Source: Scytonema sp035967975
GTDB lineage: Bacteria; Cyanobacteriota; Cyanobacteriia; Cyanobacteriales; Nostocaceae
Reading direction: 5' to 3'
Length of the DNA: 64,000 nt
Assembly (NCBI GenBank): GCA_035967975.1
Contig: JAWQFQ010000015.1
Span: 15,794 to 79,793 of the forward strand
Shown one piece after another: positions 61,277 through 64,000 of the stretch; the stretch's first letter is position 1; each line of letters starts with the position of its first letter. The translations under genes and the position numbers were made by a program. The notes beneath the pieces were generated by a model. The model had not been told where the DNA came from, made no database searches, and saw nothing but the letters and a program-made list of their open reading frames with translations.

Positions 61277-63775
61277 TCAAGAGCGATGAGCAAAACGTCT
61301 TAACAAAAGGGAGTTGGTAACGACACTCACGGAACTAAAAGCCATCAACCCTGCTGCACCTGATGGACTGAGGACAAAACCCAAACTCGGCAACAAAACC
61401 CCAGCCGCAAGGGGAATACCAAGTATATTGTACGCAAAAGCCCAAAATAAATTTTGACGAATTTTGCGAAAAGTCGCACGACTCAACTCAATCGATTCTA
61501 CAACATCACTCAAGCGATCTCGCATCAAAACAATTTCAGCCGTTTCCATCGCCACATCAGTTCCAGAGTGTAACGCAATTCCCACATCTGCTTGCGATAG
61601 AGCAGGAGCATCATTGATGCCATCACCAATCATAGCTATGAAGGAGTGGGGTGTAAATCCATCCTCGACGCTTCCTTGCTGTAACAAGTTAATAGTAGAT
61701 GCTTTCTTGGCTGGAGGGACCCCAGCTATAACGTCAGCGCTTTCGAGTCCCAGCTGTTTGGCGACAGCCGTTACTGCTTCTGGTGTATCTCCACTCAACA
61801 GCATCACTCGCAAACCCATCTGGCGTAATTTATTAACTGTGGATTTAGCATCGGGTCTGAGGGTATCTTGAACGCCAATCAGCCCTGCTATGACACCTTC
61901 GACTGCTACAAAAACCACTGTTTTTCCATCTGCTGCTAACGCTTGCGCCTGTGTTTGTAGAGTCTGGGCGATCGCAATTCCGTTCCATTCCAACCAGTCT
62001 CTATTACCCAATAGCACTAAAGAACCTTCCACAACAGCAGATACCCCCAGTCCCGGTTCTGTATGAAACTCTACAGCATTGGGGATCGATAGGTCTTGCT
62101 GCTGGGCTGCGTGTCGAATTGCTGTTGCTAAAGGATGAATTGTCCCGCTTTCTACTGCGGCTGCTAGTTGAATTAGGGTGTAGGGGAGACAGTGCGGTGC
62201 GGGGGTTCCCAGAGTTGTAGCAACTGCCGTTGTGGGGTGTAGGGTGTGGGGTATGCAATCGGTAACGACGGGATGACCTGTGGTCAGGGTACCTGTTTTA
62301 TCAAAAACTACGGTGCTTAACTGGTGTACTTTTTCCAATACGTCACCACCTTTGATTAAAAGTCCCCTTTCAGCACCAATGGCAGTACCTACTAGAATGG
62401 CTGTGGGTGTTGCTAATCCCAAAGCACAAGGACAAGCGACAACCATAACGGCGATCGCAAGCTTAAGACTAACGAGGAGTGGGGCGTAGAGTGTGGGGTG
62501 TATGGCGTGGGGTGTATGGTGTGGGAAGTGAAGATTGGGGGAGTGGGGAGTCAATTGTGTGGCGTTCATCATGATTTCATGATGCCATAGGTGGCTTCCG
62601 AAAAAGTACCAGAATAAAAATGTCAATAAAGACACTGTAAGTACTCCGTAGGTAAAGTACCCAGCCACTGTATCTGCTAATTTCTGTACGGGTGCTTTAC
62701 GGATTTGTGCAGCTTCCACAAGCGCAACAATTTGAGCTAATGTGGTCTCCGCACCAATACGAGTTGCTTTGATGGCAATTTTCCCAGATTGATTGAGGGT
62801 TCCGGCTGTGACTGAATCTCCTGATTTCTTTTCTACTGGTACAGCTTCCCCAGTCAGCATTGACTCGTTAACGGTTGTTTGACCATCTATGACCTCACCA
62901 TCAACAGGAATTTTCTCTCCTGGAAGAACTTGCAACCATTCACCAACACGTACCTGCTCCGCTGGAATCTCTATAATTCCTTCATAAGAAGAAAGAGCAG
63001 CTTCAGCAGTTTTAGGTTGAGCAATCAATCGCGCTACCTGTGGTTGAAGAGCAAGCAATTCTTGAAATGCTTTGGCTGCACGATTTCTAGCTTGTTTTTC
63101 TAACGTACGTCCTAAGAGGATAAAACCCAGCATCATCACGGGCTCATCAAAAAAGCACTCCCAACCCAATTGGGGAAACAGCAAGGCAGCTACACTAGCG
63201 GTGTAAGCTGTGAGCGTTCCCAATCCTACTAAGGTATTCATGTTGGGCGCATTATACCGCAAACCTCGCCAGCCGTCAACTAAAATTGGGCGACCGGGAA
63301 TGAGTAGCGCGAGTGTAGCCAATCCGCAGTGAAACCAAATGTTAGACAAAACTGGTGGTAGAGGTATACCAATGATACCAATATGTCCAATGAGTGATAG
63401 TACTAGCAGCACCGTCGCGATCGCCAATTGTCTGCGTGCAGACTGCATTTCTCGCTGCTGACGTTCCTCGTTTTCTTGCTTTGTTTGTGTCTCGCTTGCT
63501 ACTTTCCCGCCAAGTTTTCGAGGTTGTGTAGGGAAACCCGCCGATGTCAATTGCTGTGCTAGTGCGTCTATATCGACCGCACCAGTTTCTACCTCCGCAA
63601 CTGCTACCTCTGTCGCCAGGTTCACACAAGCACTCTTAACTCCTGGATATTGGGTTAGCCGACGTTCTACCGCCTTTACACAGCCAGCACACTTCATCCC
63701 ACCGACATCTAAAATGATTTTCTCTGTTGTCGGGACTGATTCTGAGGGAAGGTTAGTCTTTGAGACAATTTGCAT
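61277..63775 (-). CDS. Copper-type P1B-ATPase with N-terminal HMA domain
   Basis: An 832-residue heavy-metal ATPase. The N-terminal HMA domain has GMKCAGC. Then come membrane helices, the actuator motif LTGEAVP, the CPC metal site in VVACPCALGLATPTA, the phosphorylation site DKTGTLTTG and the hinge GDGINDAPALS. CPC and GMxCxxC mark Cu(I) transport, as in cyanobacterial CtaA/PacS; which one cannot be told. It is longer than usual because two segments look repeat-derived: residues ~405-434 (TPHSPNLHFPHHTPHAIHPT) before the CPC helix, and ~505-538 (IPHTLHPTT, TPAPHCLPYTL) after the DKTG site. Both read through GTGTGGGGTGTA-type repeats in frame. Confidence 0.95.
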   Translation of the reverse strand: MQIVSKTNLPSESVPTTEKIILDVGGMKCAGCVKAVERRLTQYPGVKSACVNLATEVAVAEVETGAVDIDALAQQLTSAGFPTQPRKLGGKVASETQTKQENEERQQREMQSARRQLAIATVLLVLSLIGHIGIIGIPLPPVLSNIWFHCGLATLALLIPGRPILVDGWRGLRYNAPNMNTLVGLGTLTAYTASVAALLFPQLGWECFFDEPVMMLGFILLGRTLEKQARNRAAKAFQELLALQPQVARLIAQPKTAEAALSSYEGIIEIPAEQVRVGEWLQVLPGEKIPVDGEVIDGQTTVNESMLTGEAVPVEKKSGDSVTAGTLNQSGKIAIKATRIGAETTLAQIVALVEAAQIRKAPVQKLADTVAGYFTYGVLTVSLLTFLFWYFFGSHLWHHEIMMNATQLTPHSPNLHFPHHTPHAIHPTLYAPLLVSLKLAIAVMVVACPCALGLATPTAILVGTAIGAERGLLIKGGDVLEKVHQLSTVVFDKTGTLTTGHPVVTDCIPHTLHPTTAVATTLGTPAPHCLPYTLIQLAAAVESGTIHPLATAIRHAAQQQDLSIPNAVEFHTEPGLGVSAVVEGSLVLLGNRDWLEWNGIAIAQTLQTQAQALAADGKTVVFVAVEGVIAGLIGVQDTLRPDAKSTVNKLRQMGLRVMLLSGDTPEAVTAVAKQLGLESADVIAGVPPAKKASTINLLQQGSVEDGFTPHSFIAMIGDGINDAPALSQADVGIALHSGTDVAMETAEIVLMRDRLSDVVESIELSRATFRKIRQNLFWAFAYNILGIPLAAGVLLPSLGFVLSPSGAAGLMAFSSVSVVTNSLLLRRFAHRS
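62473..62560. repeat. GTGTGGGG tandem tract inside the copper ATPase gene
   Basis: GGGGTGTATGG- and GTGTGGGAAG-type units lie within the reading frame between the helix ending near residue 400 and the CPC helix. A shorter related tract is at 62173-62255. Both keep the frame open. Confidence 0.75.
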
Positions 63776-64000
63776 GGAAAGTTTTTGGATTTGCTACGAA
63801 ACTTCAACGCCGAACTTTGACAGTTATCAGTTATCAGTTATCAGTTTTATCGCTTGGGTAACAGTCCCCTCATCGCACTATTTGGATAACTGTGTACTGT
63901 TCACTGATTTAGGCGTCTCTTATTTGAGCGTATGCGAAATCCGAATCATTGACATACTGTCAAAGTTGTGAAATTTTTGTTAAGACTCCCTCCCTCCCTC

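Overview
The window looks like chromosome of a filamentous, probably heterocyst-forming cyanobacterium (Nostocales type). The grounds are frequent HIP1 palindromes (GCGATCGC), a cyanobacterial rpsT-tatD-rpoB order, a HetP-family protein, short tandem repeats built on 7-8 bp units in many gaps, several small palindromic insertion families, and RiPP and exporter genes typical of this group. No rRNA, tRNA, CRISPR array or intact transposase was recognised.

Layout. (1) 27-5500, minus strand: a RiPP cluster that combines two chemistries. It has two microviridin-type ATP-grasp macrocyclases (mvdC, mvdD) with a three-core microviridin-like precursor, and a radical SAM/SPASM enzyme with a Cys-rich partner and a Nif11-leader precursor carrying three (L/M)YG motifs, the signature of tyramine-excising spliceases. 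A third precursor with two PICPP motifs and a 57-codon gene also belong to it. (2) 5560-16160, minus: nucleotide-sugar and glycosylation genes (DUF4910 peptidase-like protein, atypical SDR, Fe/2OG oxygenase-like protein, 3,5-epimerase, PIG-L deacetylase, sugar-1-phosphate nucleotidyltransferase, sugar C-methyltransferase, two tandem TPR-glycosyltransferases). (3) 16542-27987, minus: an export island with a cNMP-domain/C39-peptidase ABC exporter, HlyD adaptor, parvulin isomerase, a double-glycine peptide with a Ser/Thr/Asn-rich core, a TPR/O-GlcNAc-transferase-like enzyme, a small Ser-tailed protein and an RTX protein. (4) 27988-31569: about 3.6 kb without a convincing gene, holding two copies of a structured RNA-like element that each end in a terminator-like hairpin. 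(5) 31570-32863: a HetP-family protein that ends in a double-glycine-leader-like segment, and an HlyD N-terminal stub. (6) 34586-39667: a GH116 glucosidase, small conserved proteins, and an ORF containing DERGSGR, the PatS-type motif. (7) 39850-52299: a cellulose-synthesis locus (bcsA, bcsB, GH8 cellulase, TPR protein, outer-membrane barrel, lipoprotein) in which the BcsC functions are split over two proteins. (8) 52592-63775: rpsT, tatD, rpoB (not followed by rpoC1), an epimerase-like protein, an FHA protein and a copper-type P-ATPase.

The genes point to surface and secreted products: modified peptides, a decorated glycan, glycosylated or RTX exported proteins, and cellulose. Small palindromic elements with 9-11 bp direct repeats sit exactly at the 3' ends of three genes, and short tandem repeats appear to have entered the reading frames of rpoB and the copper ATPase.
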